Shown here one piece after another: positions 1 to 8,748 of a DNA stretch of 61,409 nucleotides. A model generated the notes under the pieces. That model saw only the letters and a program-made list of their open reading frames with translations. It was not told the DNA's origin and did no database searches. Position 1 is the first letter of the stretch. The number at the start of each line of letters is the position of its first letter. The position numbers were made by a program, and so were the translations under genes. This stretch comes from Lysobacter antibioticus (lineage in GTDB: Bacteria; Pseudomonadota; Gammaproteobacteria; Xanthomonadales; Xanthomonadaceae). Where the stretch lies: contig NZ_CP013141.1 of NCBI RefSeq assembly GCF_001442535.1, positions 4,644,724-4,706,132 on the forward strand, written 5' to 3'.

Positions 1-215
1 CGCGCGGTCCGGGCGCGCGCCTGTTCGCCTTCGGTTACGACGCCTGGTTGCTGTCGGCCTACCTCGAACGCCTCGCCACCCGCTCGGACGCGTTCGTCTC
101 CGGCGCCACCGGCGTGCTGCGCATCGACGGCTTCGGCACCGTGTTGCGCACGCCGGCCTGGTCGACCTTCAGCAGCGGCGTCGCGGTGCCGCTGGCGGAT
201 GCCTCGCGCCGCTGA
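1..215 (+). CDS. LppC/LpoA-family lipoprotein, C-terminal end (partial)
   Basis: The window opens inside a reading frame (codons in phase from base 3) that ends with TGA at 213-215. About 70 C-terminal residues are visible, including [13 protein letters not shown] and [15 protein letters not shown], and the frame ends in a VPL-containing tail. This resembles the C-terminal periplasmic-binding-like lobe of LppC/LpoA, the outer-membrane lipoprotein that activates penicillin-binding protein 1A during peptidoglycan synthesis. Its position directly before yraN, with a 17-base overlap, is the usual one in gammaproteobacteria and supports the call. The N-terminus and lipobox lie outside the window, so the assignment rests on the tail and context. 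Confidence 0.75.
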   Translation, partial: RGPGARLFAFGYDAWLLSAYLERLATRSDAFVSGATGVLRIDGFGTVLRTPAWSTFSSGVAVPLADASRR

Positions 216-612
216 TCGCACCCCAGGTCCGACGCCGCCGGCGTCGGACCGGCGTGCGCGCGGCGCCGCGGTCGAGGCGGCCGCCCGCAAGCACTTGCTC
301 GCCGCCGGCCTGCGCGACGTCGCGGCGAACGCCAACTACCGTTTCGGCGAACTCGACCTGGTGATGCTCGACGGCGCCGTGCTGGTGTTCGTCGAAGTGC
401 GTTACCGCCGCGACGATCGCTACGGCGGCGGCGCGGCCTCGGTCGACGCGCGCAAGCGCCGCAAGCTGGTGCTGGCGGCGCAGAGTTTCCTCGCCGCCCA
501 TCCCCGCCTCGCCGACGGCGCCTGCCGCTTCGACGTGGTCGAGGCCGACGGCGACCCCGCCGCGCCGCGCCTGAACTGGTTGCGCGATGCCTTCCGCGCC
601 GACGATCCCTGA
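199..612 (+). CDS. yraN: YraN/UPF0102 family nuclease-fold protein
   Basis: This 137-residue protein matches the small UPF0102 (YraN) family, which has a restriction-endonuclease-like fold and a role in DNA processing that remains poorly defined. The family core is visible: [14 protein letters not shown] followed by LVFVEVRYR, where the Glu, Asp and Glu of the E-D-EVK/R pattern would form the metal site, and then a basic segment ([13 protein letters not shown]). The ATG lies 17 bases inside the preceding lpoA-like gene, which suggests translational coupling. The first 20 or so residues are Pro/Arg-rich and not family-like, so a slightly later start is possible. Confidence 0.9.
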   Translation: MPRAADRTPGPTPPASDRRARGAAVEAAARKHLLAAGLRDVAANANYRFGELDLVMLDGAVLVFVEVRYRRDDRYGGGAASVDARKRRKLVLAAQSFLAAHPRLADGACRFDVVEADGDPAAPRLNWLRDAFRADDP

Positions 613-624
613 GACGACTGCCCG

Positions 625-1167
625 ATGCCGACCGTGATGACCCATGCCGTGGTACCGCTCGCCCTGGGTTGGGCGCTCGGGTCGCGGGTGATCGACCGCC
701 GCCTGCTGGTCGCCGGCGCGCTCGCGGCGATATTGCCGGACGCCGACGTGGTCGCGTTCAAGCTCGGCATCGCCTATGCCGACGACTTCGGCCATCGCGG
801 CGCCAGTCATTCGTTCGCGTTCGCCATGCTGATCGCCGCGCTGGGTGCGCTCGCCGCGCGTTGGTTACGTGCGCCGCCATGGACCGCGGCCGTCTGGCTG
901 TTCGTCTGCACCGTCTCGCATCCGTTGCTGGATGCGCTGACCGACGGCGGTCTCGGCGTCGCCCTGTATTGGCCGTGGTCGGACCAACGCATCTTCGCGC
1001 CGTGGCGTCCGATCGAGGTCTCGCCGATCGGCGCGCGCTTCTTCAGCGCGCGCGGCCTGGAGGTACTGTGGTCGGAAGCGCGCTGGATCGCCGTGCCCGC
1101 GCTCGCGGTCGGCCTGCTCGGCGCGACGATGCGGCAGTGGTTGCCGCGTTCGGAACGTGCGCAATGA
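625..1167 (+). CDS. YdjM-like inner-membrane metal-dependent hydrolase family protein
   Basis: This 180-residue protein is mostly hydrophobic, with about four membrane segments. It carries the early His/Asp signature of the YdjM/DUF457 family: a starting MTHAVVPLALG, then ILPDADV and FGHRGASHS, and later VSHPLLDALTDGG. The conserved His and Asp residues are thought to bind metal, and E. coli YdjM is a LexA-regulated inner-membrane protein, but the substrate is unknown for the family. It follows yraN by 12 bases, and its stop overlaps the start of the next gene (ATGA), so the three genes probably form one transcript. Confidence 0.85.
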   Translation: MPTVMTHAVVPLALGWALGSRVIDRRLLVAGALAAILPDADVVAFKLGIAYADDFGHRGASHSFAFAMLIAALGALAARWLRAPPWTAAVWLFVCTVSHPLLDALTDGGLGVALYWPWSDQRIFAPWRPIEVSPIGARFFSARGLEVLWSEARWIAVPALAVGLLGATMRQWLPRSERAQ

Positions 1168-2549
1168 CCGCCCTGCCCGACGAACTGCAACGCGAGTTGT
1201 CGGGCCTGCTCGGCGAAGCCTGGTTGACCGATCCCGGCGAACGCCTCGCTTACGCCTACGACAACTCGCGCCGCCACGCGATGCCCGATGCGGTGGCGCT
1301 GCCGCGCACGCGCGAACAGGTGCTCGCGCTGGTGCGCGCCTGCCGTCGCCACCGCGTACCGGTGATCGCGCGCGGGCGCGGCACCAACACCACCGGCGCC
1401 TCGGTGCCGGTCGCCGGCGGCGTGGTGGTTTCGTTCGAGCGCATGAACCGCATCCTTGAGATCCGCCCGGGCGACCGCTGCGCGATCGTCGAACCCGGCG
1501 TGCTCAACGGCGATCTGCAGACCGCGCTGAAGTCGCACGGCCTGTTCTGGCCGCCCGACCCGACCAGCGCCGCCTTCAGCACGGTCGGCGGCAACCTGGC
1601 CTGCAATGCCGGTGGGCCGCGCGCGGTGAAGTACGGCGCCAGCCGCGACAACGTGCTCGCGGTAACCGCGGTGACCGGCGCCGGCGAACTGATCGTCTGC
1701 GGTACTGCGACCACGAAGGGCTCCACCGGCTACGACCTGCATCGCCTGCTGGTCGGCAGCGAAGGCACCCTGGCCTTGATCGTCGAGGCGAGCCTGCGCT
1801 TGACCCCTGCGGCTCCGGCGCGCGCGGCCTTGCGCGCGATCTACCGCGACGTTTCGGCGGCGGCGCAAGCGGTGGCGCGGCTGATGGCGCAACCGGTCAC
1901 GCCGTCGATGCTCGAATTCATGGACGCGCGTGCGGTGCAACTGGCACGCGATGTCGGCGGCGCCGATCTGCCCGCGGAGGCCGGCGCCCTGCTGATGATC
2001 GAGGCCGACGGCGATGCGCAGACCCTGCCGCATTCGATCGATGCCTTGAAACGCGCGGCGCAAGGCGACGGCCTGATCTCGCTCGACGACGCCAGCGACG
2101 AAGCCGCGCGCGAAAGGCTATGGGCCGCGCGCAAGGCGCTGTCGCCGTCGCTGCGCACACTGGCGCCGGGCAAGATCAACGAAGACGTGGTGGTGCCGGT
2201 GTCGCGCATCCCCGAGTTGGTCGACGGCGTGCAAGCGCTGGCGCGCGAGTTCGATCTGCCGATCGTCTGCTTCGGCCATGCCGGCAACGGCAACCTGCAC
2301 GTCAACCTGCTCTACGACCCGGCCGACGATGCGCAGAGCGAACGCGCCCATGCGGCGATGTCGCGGGTGTTCGCCCTGGCCCTGGCGCTCGGCGGCACCC
2401 TGTCCGGCGAACACGGCATCGGCCTGGCCAAGCGCGAGTTCATGCCGCAGGCGGTCGATGCCGCCACGCTGGCGCTGATGCGTCAATTGAAGCAGGTGTT
2501 CGACCCCGACGGCATCCTCAACCCGGGCAAGTTGTTGCCGGACCCATAG
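1164..2549 (+). CDS. FAD-linked oxidase of the GlcD / D-lactate dehydrogenase type
   Basis: This 461-residue protein has the two-domain layout of vanillyl-alcohol-oxidase-type flavoproteins. The N-terminal FAD-binding domain (about residues 40-215) shows VIARGRGTNTTGASVPV, NLACNAGGPRAVKYG and GSEGTLALIVEASLRL. The C-terminal FAD-oxidase domain shows CFGHAGNGNLHVNLLY and GGTLSGEHGIGLAKREF, where the His residues bind metal or substrate in glycolate and D-lactate dehydrogenases. It ends in the typical DPDGILNPGKLLP. The likely reaction is oxidation of a D-2-hydroxy acid such as D-lactate or glycolate, passing electrons to a quinone or cytochrome. The frame is open far upstream, but the ATG at 1164 overlaps the previous stop and begins at the family N-terminus. 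Confidence 0.9.
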   Translation: MTALPDELQRELSGLLGEAWLTDPGERLAYAYDNSRRHAMPDAVALPRTREQVLALVRACRRHRVPVIARGRGTNTTGASVPVAGGVVVSFERMNRILEIRPGDRCAIVEPGVLNGDLQTALKSHGLFWPPDPTSAAFSTVGGNLACNAGGPRAVKYGASRDNVLAVTAVTGAGELIVCGTATTKGSTGYDLHRLLVGSEGTLALIVEASLRLTPAAPARAALRAIYRDVSAAAQAVARLMAQPVTPSMLEFMDARAVQLARDVGGADLPAEAGALLMIEADGDAQTLPHSIDALKRAAQGDGLISLDDASDEAARERLWAARKALSPSLRTLAPGKINEDVVVPVSRIPELVDGVQALAREFDLPIVCFGHAGNGNLHVNLLYDPADDAQSERAHAAMSRVFALALALGGTLSGEHGIGLAKREFMPQAVDAATLALMRQLKQVFDPDGILNPGKLLPDP

Positions 2550-2626
2550 CGCTGCGGCTCAGGTGCGTGCGCGCGACTCGATCGATCGGATTGCCGAGGA
2601 CACGCCCGGGACCCGTGCCTCGCCCG

Positions 2627-3901
2627 TCACAGCCTGCGCACTCCGGGCAAGCCACTGAAATACCTGCCGACCTCGCCTGCATTGACCTCGACATGCCCTG
2701 GCCGGCCGGGCGCACCGGCCGGGCCGGAACGGCCGGAGAATCCATAGCGGCCGGACCGCCCGTTGCTGCCGCCGGTCCCGGCGCCTGCGCCGCCCTGTCT
2801 GCCGGCGCTACCGCTACTGCCGCCGTCGCCGCCCGGCCCTCCGCCCACATCGAACCGCAACCACTGCGCCAGCTCGGGATAACGCCGGTCATAGATCAGT
2901 TCGATCCGACCGCCGCTTCCTCCGATGCCGCCGGGCGCGCCATCGCCGCCATCGCCGCCGTCGCCACCGGAACCACCGTTGCCGCCGTTACCGAAGCGAT
3001 GCTTATCGCTTTGGTCCCGCGCGCCTTCGCCTCGGCCGCCATCGCCGCCGCGACCGCCGCTGCCGCCGTTCCCACCCGCGCCACCGATGCCGCCAGCCGC
3101 AACCAAGGTCAGCGGACGGTCCGCGGGCGCCAGCACGAAGTCATCGAAATCGCCGGTCACCCGCACTGCAATCAACTTCGGATGCGAGCGCGTGCTCACG
3201 TAGGTAGCGTACATGCGCAGTTGCGGCCCCTCGTAGCCTGGACCGCCGAGCTCGCCGTCGCCGCCGTCGCGGCCGTGATCGCCATGCTCTCCATCGGTGC
3301 CGCTGCGGCCGTCGCGGCCGTCGGAACCGCTGCCCCCGTCGCGCCCCCGCTCGCCCGGCCCGCCGGGCGTGCCGACACTGACAATGCAACCGTAGTCGGC
3401 AAGGTAGTGCCGCGACTGCACCAATTGCGCGCGCGGATGCAGCAATTGCGTGGATATCGCAAAACCGCTGTCCACGCTCGCCAGCACGTCGGGGTTGGGT
3501 GTGTACCAGCCCATCTCGTCGAACCGGCCCTGCGCGCTGGAGAAGGCGAAGTTGCGGAAATCCAACATGCCGTTGCGGCGGGTGCCGTTGCGGCCGTGCC
3601 AGGTTTCGTAAGCGGCGGCTGCCGGCTCGCGCGGCAACCGTGTGGTCACGGCCACGTGCATCTGCACCGGCTGGCGCGGGCAGATCGTGGTCACGCCCGG
3701 GCCGATGTCGGTTTCCATCGCGCTGACCTGCGCATCCTGCAACTGGACCGTGTTGATCCCGGCGATCGAACGCACCGCGCCGCAGCCGCTCGCCACCACG
3801 CCGATCGCCAGGGCCAGCGCGATATTGAAGCCGGTCGCGATACCGCCGGCTCGCTCCGATTCCGAAGTGAGGAGATCGCATTCCGGAGCGAAGTGGCGCA
3901 T
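2627..3901 (-). CDS. Glycine-rich collagen-like predicted lipoprotein
   Basis: The protein is about 424 residues from the ATG at 3901; an upstream in-frame start at 3940 would add 13. A hydrophobic stretch (residues about 21-36) ends in VVASGC, a loose lipobox with Cys40. A non-repetitive region of about 140 residues follows, then roughly 50 residues of Gly-X-Y pattern rich in Asp, Arg and Glu (GPGERGRDGGSGSDGRDG). A short beta-like segment around PADRPLTLVAAGG comes next, then two further glycine-rich blocks (GGNGGSGGRGGDGGRG and the C-terminal third) split by RIELIYDRRYPELAQW. No enzymatic motif is visible. A surface-exposed or envelope structural role is inferred from the collagen-like repeats and export signal. 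The gene stands alone, tail-to-tail with the FAD oxidase and downstream of thiL on the same strand. Confidence 0.75.
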   Translation of the reverse strand: MRHFAPECDLLTSESERAGGIATGFNIALALAIGVVASGCGAVRSIAGINTVQLQDAQVSAMETDIGPGVTTICPRQPVQMHVAVTTRLPREPAAAAYETWHGRNGTRRNGMLDFRNFAFSSAQGRFDEMGWYTPNPDVLASVDSGFAISTQLLHPRAQLVQSRHYLADYGCIVSVGTPGGPGERGRDGGSGSDGRDGRSGTDGEHGDHGRDGGDGELGGPGYEGPQLRMYATYVSTRSHPKLIAVRVTGDFDDFVLAPADRPLTLVAAGGIGGAGGNGGSGGRGGDGGRGEGARDQSDKHRFGNGGNGGSGGDGGDGGDGAPGGIGGSGGRIELIYDRRYPELAQWLRFDVGGGPGGDGGSSGSAGRQGGAGAGTGGSNGRSGRYGFSGRSGPAGAPGRPGHVEVNAGEVGRYFSGLPGVRRL

Positions 3902-4054
3902 GAGCGAAGGTTCGGTTGAGAAGTTGCGCCACCCTCGCACTCAGGCGATTAAGCAGGTCTGAACTTTTTAGTAATGCGACCTGAGCGATGTCACACATTT
4001 CGCCCGCATGATCAGCCCGGCGCGCAGCGGCTGCGACGCAGAAACGAAGAACGA

Positions 4055-5089
4055 TCAACCGAAGTGTTGGTATCCCTTCCGGGCCGGCGTCCACACCGAG
4101 CCATCGCTCGTGTGCACGCGCACCGCGCACTCCGCATCCGCTTGCCGCGCTTCGATCCGGCCGATCACCCGCGCGGTCGAATCGACCCGGCTCAAAGCCT
4201 GTTCTATCGCCGTGCGTCGACCCGACGGCGCGGTGAAACACAGTTCGTAATCGTCGCCACCACTCAGTTGCAAGGTCCTGCGCGCGTCGCCGATACAGGC
4301 CGCGGCCAAGGCGCGCGACACCGGCAAAGCATCCGCGTCGATGCACGCGTCCACACCGGACGCGGCGCAGACGTGGCCGAGATCGGCCAGCAAGCCATCG
4401 GAAACATCGATGCCGGCATGGGCCAGGCTGCGCAAAGCACGGCCGGCGCTCACCCGCGGTGTCGGCCGCTGCAGGCGCTCGAACAATCGCGCCGAGGCGG
4501 TGTCCGCATCGCCGTCGTTGCGCCGCACTTCGTGTTCGCGATACGGCACGACGCCGGCCAGCGCCAGCGCCGCGGCGGCATCGCCGAGCGTACCGGTGAC
4601 CCAGACCTCGTCGCCGACCTGCGCGCCATCGCGACGCAGCGCCGCGCCGGGTTCGACGAAACCGAGCACGGTCACGCACACCGACAAGGGACCGCGGGTG
4701 GTATCGCCACCGACCAGGGCGACGCGGTGTCGGGCGGCGAGTTGCATAAAACCGTCGAGAAAGCCGTCGACGAACGCTGCCGGCGGCGTGTCCGCATCGG
4801 CCGGCAAGGACAGCGACAAGGTGCACCAGGCCGGGCTCGCACCCATCGCGGCGAGGTCGGACAGATTCACCGCCAGCGCTTTCCAGCCGATGTCGGCCGG
4901 CGCGGCATCGTCGGCGAAATGCACGCCGCGGTTGAGGGTGTCGGTGGCGACGACGAGTTGTTGGCCGGCGGGCGGCTGCAACAACGCGGCGTCGTCGCCG
5001 ATGCCGAGCACCACGTCCTCGCGCGCCGCCAGGCCGGCGCCGATGCGGGCGCGGATGCGGGCGATCAGGTCGAACTCGGCTGCGCTCAT
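4055..5089 (-). CDS. thiL: Thiamine-monophosphate kinase
   Basis: ThiL phosphorylates thiamine monophosphate to the cofactor thiamine diphosphate. The protein is 344 residues from the ATG at 5089, close to the family length. Family motifs in order: VVLGIGDDAALLQPP near residue 25 (metal/nucleotide loop), VVATDTLNRGVHFA, LAAMGASPAWCTLSL, LVGGDTTRGPLSVCVTV, IDVSDGLLADLGH and LSGGDDYELCFTAP. It lies 55 bases after nusB on the same strand, so it probably belongs to the FMN-riboswitch transcript ribE-ribBA-ribH-nusB-thiL. The frame extends about 36 codons further upstream, but those residues are Arg/Pro-rich and not ThiL-like. Confidence 0.95.
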   Translation of the reverse strand: MSAAEFDLIARIRARIGAGLAAREDVVLGIGDDAALLQPPAGQQLVVATDTLNRGVHFADDAAPADIGWKALAVNLSDLAAMGASPAWCTLSLSLPADADTPPAAFVDGFLDGFMQLAARHRVALVGGDTTRGPLSVCVTVLGFVEPGAALRRDGAQVGDEVWVTGTLGDAAAALALAGVVPYREHEVRRNDGDADTASARLFERLQRPTPRVSAGRALRSLAHAGIDVSDGLLADLGHVCAASGVDACIDADALPVSRALAAACIGDARRTLQLSGGDDYELCFTAPSGRRTAIEQALSRVDSTARVIGRIEARQADAECAVRVHTSDGSVWTPARKGYQHFG

Positions 5090-5144
5090 CGCGGTCTCGT
5101 CCGGTGCGCGGGCGTCGCCTGGGCGACACCCGGATGGGGCGGAG

Positions 5145-5609
5145 TCAGCGCTTCTTCGACGCCGCGAACTCGGTCGCGCGCCAGTCGGCGGCGGCATGGT
5201 CGAGCACGCCGTTGACGTAGGTGTGGCCGTGCTCGGCGCCGAAGCGCTTGACCGTTTCGATCGCCTCGTTGATCACCACGCGATACGGCACGTCGAGGCG
5301 ATGACGCAGTTCGTAGGCGGCGATACGCAGCGCGGCGCGTTCGATCGGGTCGACCTGCTCGACATCGCGGTCGAGGAACGGCGCCAGGGCGACGTCCAGC
5401 TCTTCCTGATGCTTGTCGACGCCGCGCACCAAGTCCTCGAAGTAATCGAGGTCGGCGACTTCGTGGGCCTGTTCGTGGGCGAACTGGCCGATCACGTCGT
5501 TGACCCGCGAACCCGACAACTGCCAGGCGTACACGGCCTGCAGCGCGCGGCGGCGGGCGCGCGAGCGCGCGACGGGGTCGATTCCATCTTTTCTGTTGTG
5601 TCTGCTCAT
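5145..5609 (-). CDS. nusB: Transcription antitermination factor NusB
   Basis: NusB binds boxA RNA together with NusE (ribosomal protein S10) and promotes processive transcription of rRNA operons. The protein is 154 residues from the ATG at 5609. It starts with a basic segment (MSRHNRKDG) followed by the conserved ARSRARRRALQAVYAWQLSG helix, and later shows PYRVVINEAIETVKRFG and YVNGVLDHAAADW, which are typical of the NusB C-terminal half. It sits between ribH and thiL, the common ribH-nusB-thiL arrangement. A stretch of four consecutive palindromes separates it from ribH and may affect transcript stability or read-through. The frame is open upstream through those palindromes, but that part is not NusB-like. 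Confidence 0.96.
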   Translation of the reverse strand: MSRHNRKDGIDPVARSRARRRALQAVYAWQLSGSRVNDVIGQFAHEQAHEVADLDYFEDLVRGVDKHQEELDVALAPFLDRDVEQVDPIERAALRIAAYELRHRLDVPYRVVINEAIETVKRFGAEHGHTYVNGVLDHAAADWRATEFAASKKR

Positions 5610-5635
5610 GCTTCGACTCCGCGCGTCAATCGTGT

Positions 5636-5747
5636 AGCGGGCCATGGATGGCCCGCTCGCTGCATCGCCGAGCGATGCAGCGGAGCCTTGTCGGGACATG
5701 CGCCCGACAAGGCGAGCGAATGTCGGACAGGATGTCCGATCATTCGC
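5636..5747. repeat. Four consecutive perfect or near-perfect palindromes between ribH and nusB
   Basis: Four stem-loops follow one another with gaps of only a few bases: 5636-5657 (arms AGCGGGCCA/TGGCCCGCT), 5659-5681 (GCTGCATCG/CGATGCAGC), 5686-5712 (CCTTGTCGGG/CCCGACAAGG) and 5716-5747 (GCGAATG with inner TCGGACA/TGTCCGA and a closing CATTCGC). They fill most of the 172-base space between ribH and nusB. No run of T follows any of them in either direction, so they do not look like ordinary intrinsic terminators. They could be a REP-type element or an RNA stability or processing block. Confidence 0.75.
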
Positions 5748-5781
5748 AAAGGCATGCCTATTCCATCCTGACGACGGCGGT

Positions 5782-6249
5782 TCATGGCAATTGCCCCAGC
5801 AGATGACTCATTTCGAGGGCGGCGAGCGCCGCTTCCTCGCCCTTGTTGCCGTGATTGCCGCCGGCGCGGGCCTCGGCATCCTCGTGACGTTCGACCGCCA
5901 GCACGCCGTTGGCGATCGGCAGGCCGTAGTCGAGCGAGACGCGCATCAGCCCGTCGGAGCAACCGTCGGCGACTTGTTCGTAATGGCGGGTATCGCCGCG
6001 CACGACGCAGCCGAGCGCGACCACGGCGGCGTGCTGGCCGGCCACGGCCAGGCGCGCGGCGACCACCGGCAATTCCCAGGCGCCGGGGACTCGGACCACG
6101 TCGATGGCGTCCTCGGCGACGCCGTGCTCGGCGAAGGTCTTGCGGGCGCCGGCGACCAGGGTGTCGGTGATGCGCGGGTTCCAGCGGCTGGCGATGATGG
6201 CGTAGCGCGCGCCCTCGGGGCTGCGCAGGTCGCCTTCGTAATGGGGCAT
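5782..6249 (-). CDS. ribH: 6,7-dimethyl-8-ribityllumazine synthase
   Basis: RibH condenses 5-amino-6-ribitylamino-uracil with 3,4-dihydroxy-2-butanone 4-phosphate to give lumazine, the penultimate step of riboflavin synthesis. The protein is 155 residues from the ATG at 6249. Lumazine synthase motifs are visible: [16 protein letters not shown] near the N-terminus, [14 protein letters not shown] (the substrate-binding GAWELP loop), [19 protein letters not shown] and [20 protein letters not shown]. It follows ribBA on the same strand with a 125-base space that contains a GC-rich hairpin near 6332-6361. It is part of the FMN-riboswitch operon. Confidence 0.97.
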   Translation of the reverse strand: MPHYEGDLRSPEGARYAIIASRWNPRITDTLVAGARKTFAEHGVAEDAIDVVRVPGAWELPVVAARLAVAGQHAAVVALGCVVRGDTRHYEQVADGCSDGLMRVSLDYGLPIANGVLAVERHEDAEARAGGNHGNKGEEAALAALEMSHLLGQLP

Positions 6250-6374
6250 GAGGGGGAATCGGCTGGACGAAAGGGGTAGTTTAACGGCTGGGGGCCGCCG
6301 GTGCCGGAGCACGCAACGCTGAAGTCGCGTCGGGCCGGCCGCCGCGAACGGCCGCCGGCCCCAGGCCTGATGCC

Positions 6375-7535
6375 TCAGCCCAGCTTGGCGATGTCGACGT
6401 ACTCGACCACTTCCAGGCCGAAGCCGGCCAGGCCGATCTGCCGCCGCGGGGTGCCGAGCACGCGCAGCTTGCCCAGGCCGAGGTCGGCCAGGATCTGCCC
6501 GCCGGCACCGTTGCGGCGCCACTCGGCCAGTGCATGGCCGCGGGTCGGCACCGGCACGGTGGTGTGGGCGGCCTCGTCGCCGCCAGCGCCATCGTGCGCG
6601 GCTTCGGGTGCGGCCTCGCGCACCCGCGCCAGCAAGGTTTCGGGGTCGGCGTGATCGGCCAACACCACCAGCGCCCCGCTGCCCTCGCGGGCGATCGCCG
6701 CCAGCACGTCGCCGACCGCCGGGCCGAAGTCCGGCCGGCGCCAATGCAGGGCATCGGCGAGCGGGTTCTGGATATGCACGCGCACCAGGGTTGGCAGGTT
6801 CGCATCCGGCTCGCCGCGCTGCAGGGCGAAATGCAGCGCATGGGTCAGGCGGTCGCGATAGCTCAGCAGGCGGAACGGGCCGTGCTCGGTCTCGATGGTG
6901 CGCGCATCGACGCGCTCGACCGTGTGCTCGGTGGCGAGGCGATAACGGATCAGCTCCTCGATCGAGCCGATCTTGAGCCCGTGCTCGGCGGCGAACGCCT
7001 CCAACTGCGGGCGACGCGCCATGCTGCCGTCGGCGTTGAGCACCTCGACCAGCACGCCGGCCGGTTCCAGGCCCGCGAGCAGGGCCAGATCGCTCGCCGC
7101 CTCGGTGTGGCCGGCGCGGCTGAGCACGCCGCCGGGCTGCGACATCAGCGGGAAGATGTGTCCGGGCTGGGCCAGATCGGAGGGCTTGGCGTCGGGGCGC
7201 ACCGCGGTGCGCACGGTGTGGGCGCGGTCGTAGGCCGAGATGCCGGTGGTCACACCCTCGGCGGCCTCGATGCTGACGGTGAAGTTGGTATGGTGCGAGG
7301 AGGTGTTGTCGCGCACCATCGGCCCGAGGCCGAGCTGCAGGCAGCGCTCGCGCATCAGCGACAGACACACCAGGCCGCGCGCATGCGTGACCATGAAGTT
7401 GATGTCGGCCGGACGCACCAGTTCGGCGGCCATGATCAGGTCGCCTTCGTTCTCGCGGTCTTCGTCGTCGACGATCACGACCATGCGGCCGGCGCGGATT
7501 TCCTCGAGCAGTTCGGGGACGGTGGCGAAATTCAT
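6375..7535 (-). CDS. ribB: 3,4-dihydroxy-2-butanone-4-phosphate synthase fused to a degenerate GTP cyclohydrolase II domain
   Basis: The protein is 386 residues from the ATG at 7535. The first about 200 residues are an intact RibB domain making 3,4-dihydroxy-2-butanone 4-phosphate from ribulose 5-phosphate: [52 protein letters not shown] and [12 protein letters not shown], with the acidic, His and Arg residues needed for metal and substrate. The C-terminal half aligns in layout with RibA ([10 protein letters not shown] at its start, [16 protein letters not shown] at its end). It contains no cysteine, so the three-Cys zinc site and the HSEC motif of GTP cyclohydrolase II are missing. That half is therefore probably inactive and a separate RibA is expected elsewhere. 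The start codon overlaps the ribE stop (ATGA). Confidence 0.92.
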   Translation of the reverse strand: MNFATVPELLEEIRAGRMVVIVDDEDRENEGDLIMAAELVRPADINFMVTHARGLVCLSLMRERCLQLGLGPMVRDNTSSHHTNFTVSIEAAEGVTTGISAYDRAHTVRTAVRPDAKPSDLAQPGHIFPLMSQPGGVLSRAGHTEAASDLALLAGLEPAGVLVEVLNADGSMARRPQLEAFAAEHGLKIGSIEELIRYRLATEHTVERVDARTIETEHGPFRLLSYRDRLTHALHFALQRGEPDANLPTLVRVHIQNPLADALHWRRPDFGPAVGDVLAAIAREGSGALVVLADHADPETLLARVREAAPEAAHDGAGGDEAAHTTVPVPTRGHALAEWRRNGAGGQILADLGLGKLRVLGTPRRQIGLAGFGLEVVEYVDIAKLG

Positions 7536-8158
7536 GCAGCGGCTCCAGCGGCGTGGGTGTCGGCCTGGCGTGCGCCGAGCAAGCGCTCGACGTAACGCGC
7601 GACCACATCGATTTCCAGGTTGACCGCATCGCCGACCGCGGTCTGCGCGAACGCAGTGTGCTCGACGGTGTGCGGGATCAAGGCGACCTCGAAGCCTTCG
7701 TCGTCGACTTCGTTGACGGTCAGGCTGACGCCGTCGACGCAGATCGAACCCTTCTTGGCGATGTAGCGCAGCAATGCGGCCGGCGCGCGGAAACGCCAAC
7801 GCTGGGCGCGTGCGTCTTCGTGCACGCTCAGCACCGCGCCGACGCCGTCGACGTGGCCGCTGACCATGTGGCCGCCGAGGCGGTCGGTCGGGCGCATCGC
7901 CCGTTCGAGGTTGACGATGGCGCCGTGCTTGAGCGCGCCGAGGGTGGTCAGCGACAAGGTCTCGGTGGAGGCGTCGGCCTCGAACGAGGCCTCGTCGAAC
8001 GAAATCACGGTCAGGCAGACGCCGTTGACGGCGATGCTCTCGCCAAGCTTGGGCGCGCTGAAATCGAGCGTGCCGGTGGCGATGCGCAGGCGCACGTCGC
8101 CGCCGAGGTCTTGAGTGGCGGCGAGCGAGCCGACGCCTTCGATGATGCCGGTGAACAT
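7532..8158 (-). CDS. ribE: Riboflavin synthase, alpha chain
   Basis: Riboflavin synthase dismutates two lumazine molecules to riboflavin. The protein is 208 residues from the ATG at 8158 and begins with the nearly invariant [12 protein letters not shown]. It consists of two tandem lumazine-binding barrels: the first carries [14 protein letters not shown] and ends around [17 protein letters not shown]; the second starts near [18 protein letters not shown] and carries [15 protein letters not shown] and [11 protein letters not shown]. It is the first gene after the FMN riboswitch and overlaps ribBA by four bases, so it sets the translation of the operon. The frame runs on upstream into the leader, but the conserved MFTGIIE makes this start nearly certain. 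Confidence 0.97.
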   Translation of the reverse strand: MFTGIIEGVGSLAATQDLGGDVRLRIATGTLDFSAPKLGESIAVNGVCLTVISFDEASFEADASTETLSLTTLGALKHGAIVNLERAMRPTDRLGGHMVSGHVDGVGAVLSVHEDARAQRWRFRAPAALLRYIAKKGSICVDGVSLTVNEVDDEGFEVALIPHTVEHTAFAQTAVGDAVNLEIDVVARYVERLLGARQADTHAAGAAA

Positions 8159-8330
8159 CAGCGGATCTCCTGGCGGAGCGCCGCTGCGGTGTCGCGATGG
8201 AAGTGAGTCATGAAACGTTTCCCGCATGATGGTGAGCGAAAAACGCCTCAAGGCATGGGCCAACGCACGACCCGCGGCGCCGCCGCGGGTTCGGTCTCCC
8301 TGCTCTTGCGAGAGGAGTCGCGCATAGCCG

Positions 8331-8489
8331 TCTTCTTTCATCCGGACTGTGACCGTCGGCTCCGGCATCGGACCGGATCTGCTGACCCTCCGCGCCCGGT
8401 CCCGAATCGGAACCGCGGCCTGGAGGCGCTCGCGGGCTCGCGCGTGACCGCGCCTACCGCCGGTGGGGAGTTTCGCCCCGCCCTGAAGA
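8331..8489 (-). promoter_or_regulatory. FMN riboswitch (RFN element)
   Basis: Read on the minus strand, this segment holds the conserved blocks of the RFN aptamer in order: TTCAGGGCGGGGCGAAACTC, CCCACCGGCGGTAGG, a GCCCGCGAGCG arm, GGTCAGCAGATCCGGT, GCCGGAGCCGACGGTCACAG and AGTCCGGATGAAAGAAG. It lies about 170 bases upstream of the ribE start. It should bind FMN and switch off ribE-ribBA-ribH-nusB-thiL when flavin is plentiful. In the leader between aptamer and gene there is a GC-rich palindrome at 8270-8290 and a run of five T (minus strand) at 8239-8243, which may be parts of the expression platform. Between the aptamer and the methyltransferase gene (8490-8748) no gene is seen; a TAAACT at 8526-8531 (minus) is a weak candidate -10 box. 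Confidence 0.95.
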
Positions 8490-8748
8490 CGTTACGTAAT
8501 GAAGCGCCGGCGAACCGGCGGGCGCAGTTTAGCACCCGCGTCGCGCCAGGCCGGTTGTCCGCCGCGGTCGGCTGCGGATGCAGTGTTCCGTCCATGCGCT
8601 GCGGCTGTGCCGGGCCCGGCCGGTATGGGCTTCAGGCATACTCGTAAGAAACGCTCGGATTTCCGGCCCTGTCCGCTGCGTCCGGCAGACCGCGCCGGCT
8701 TCAGCAGCCCGCCACGCCCCGCCCCCGCCTCTCTCCCGCCCCCGGCAC

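Noticed and set aside
6332..6361. Intrinsic terminator between ribBA and ribH
   Set aside because: A GC-rich hairpin is present but there is no T run on the minus strand, and ribH must be expressed with ribBA; I treat it as an undefined hairpin.
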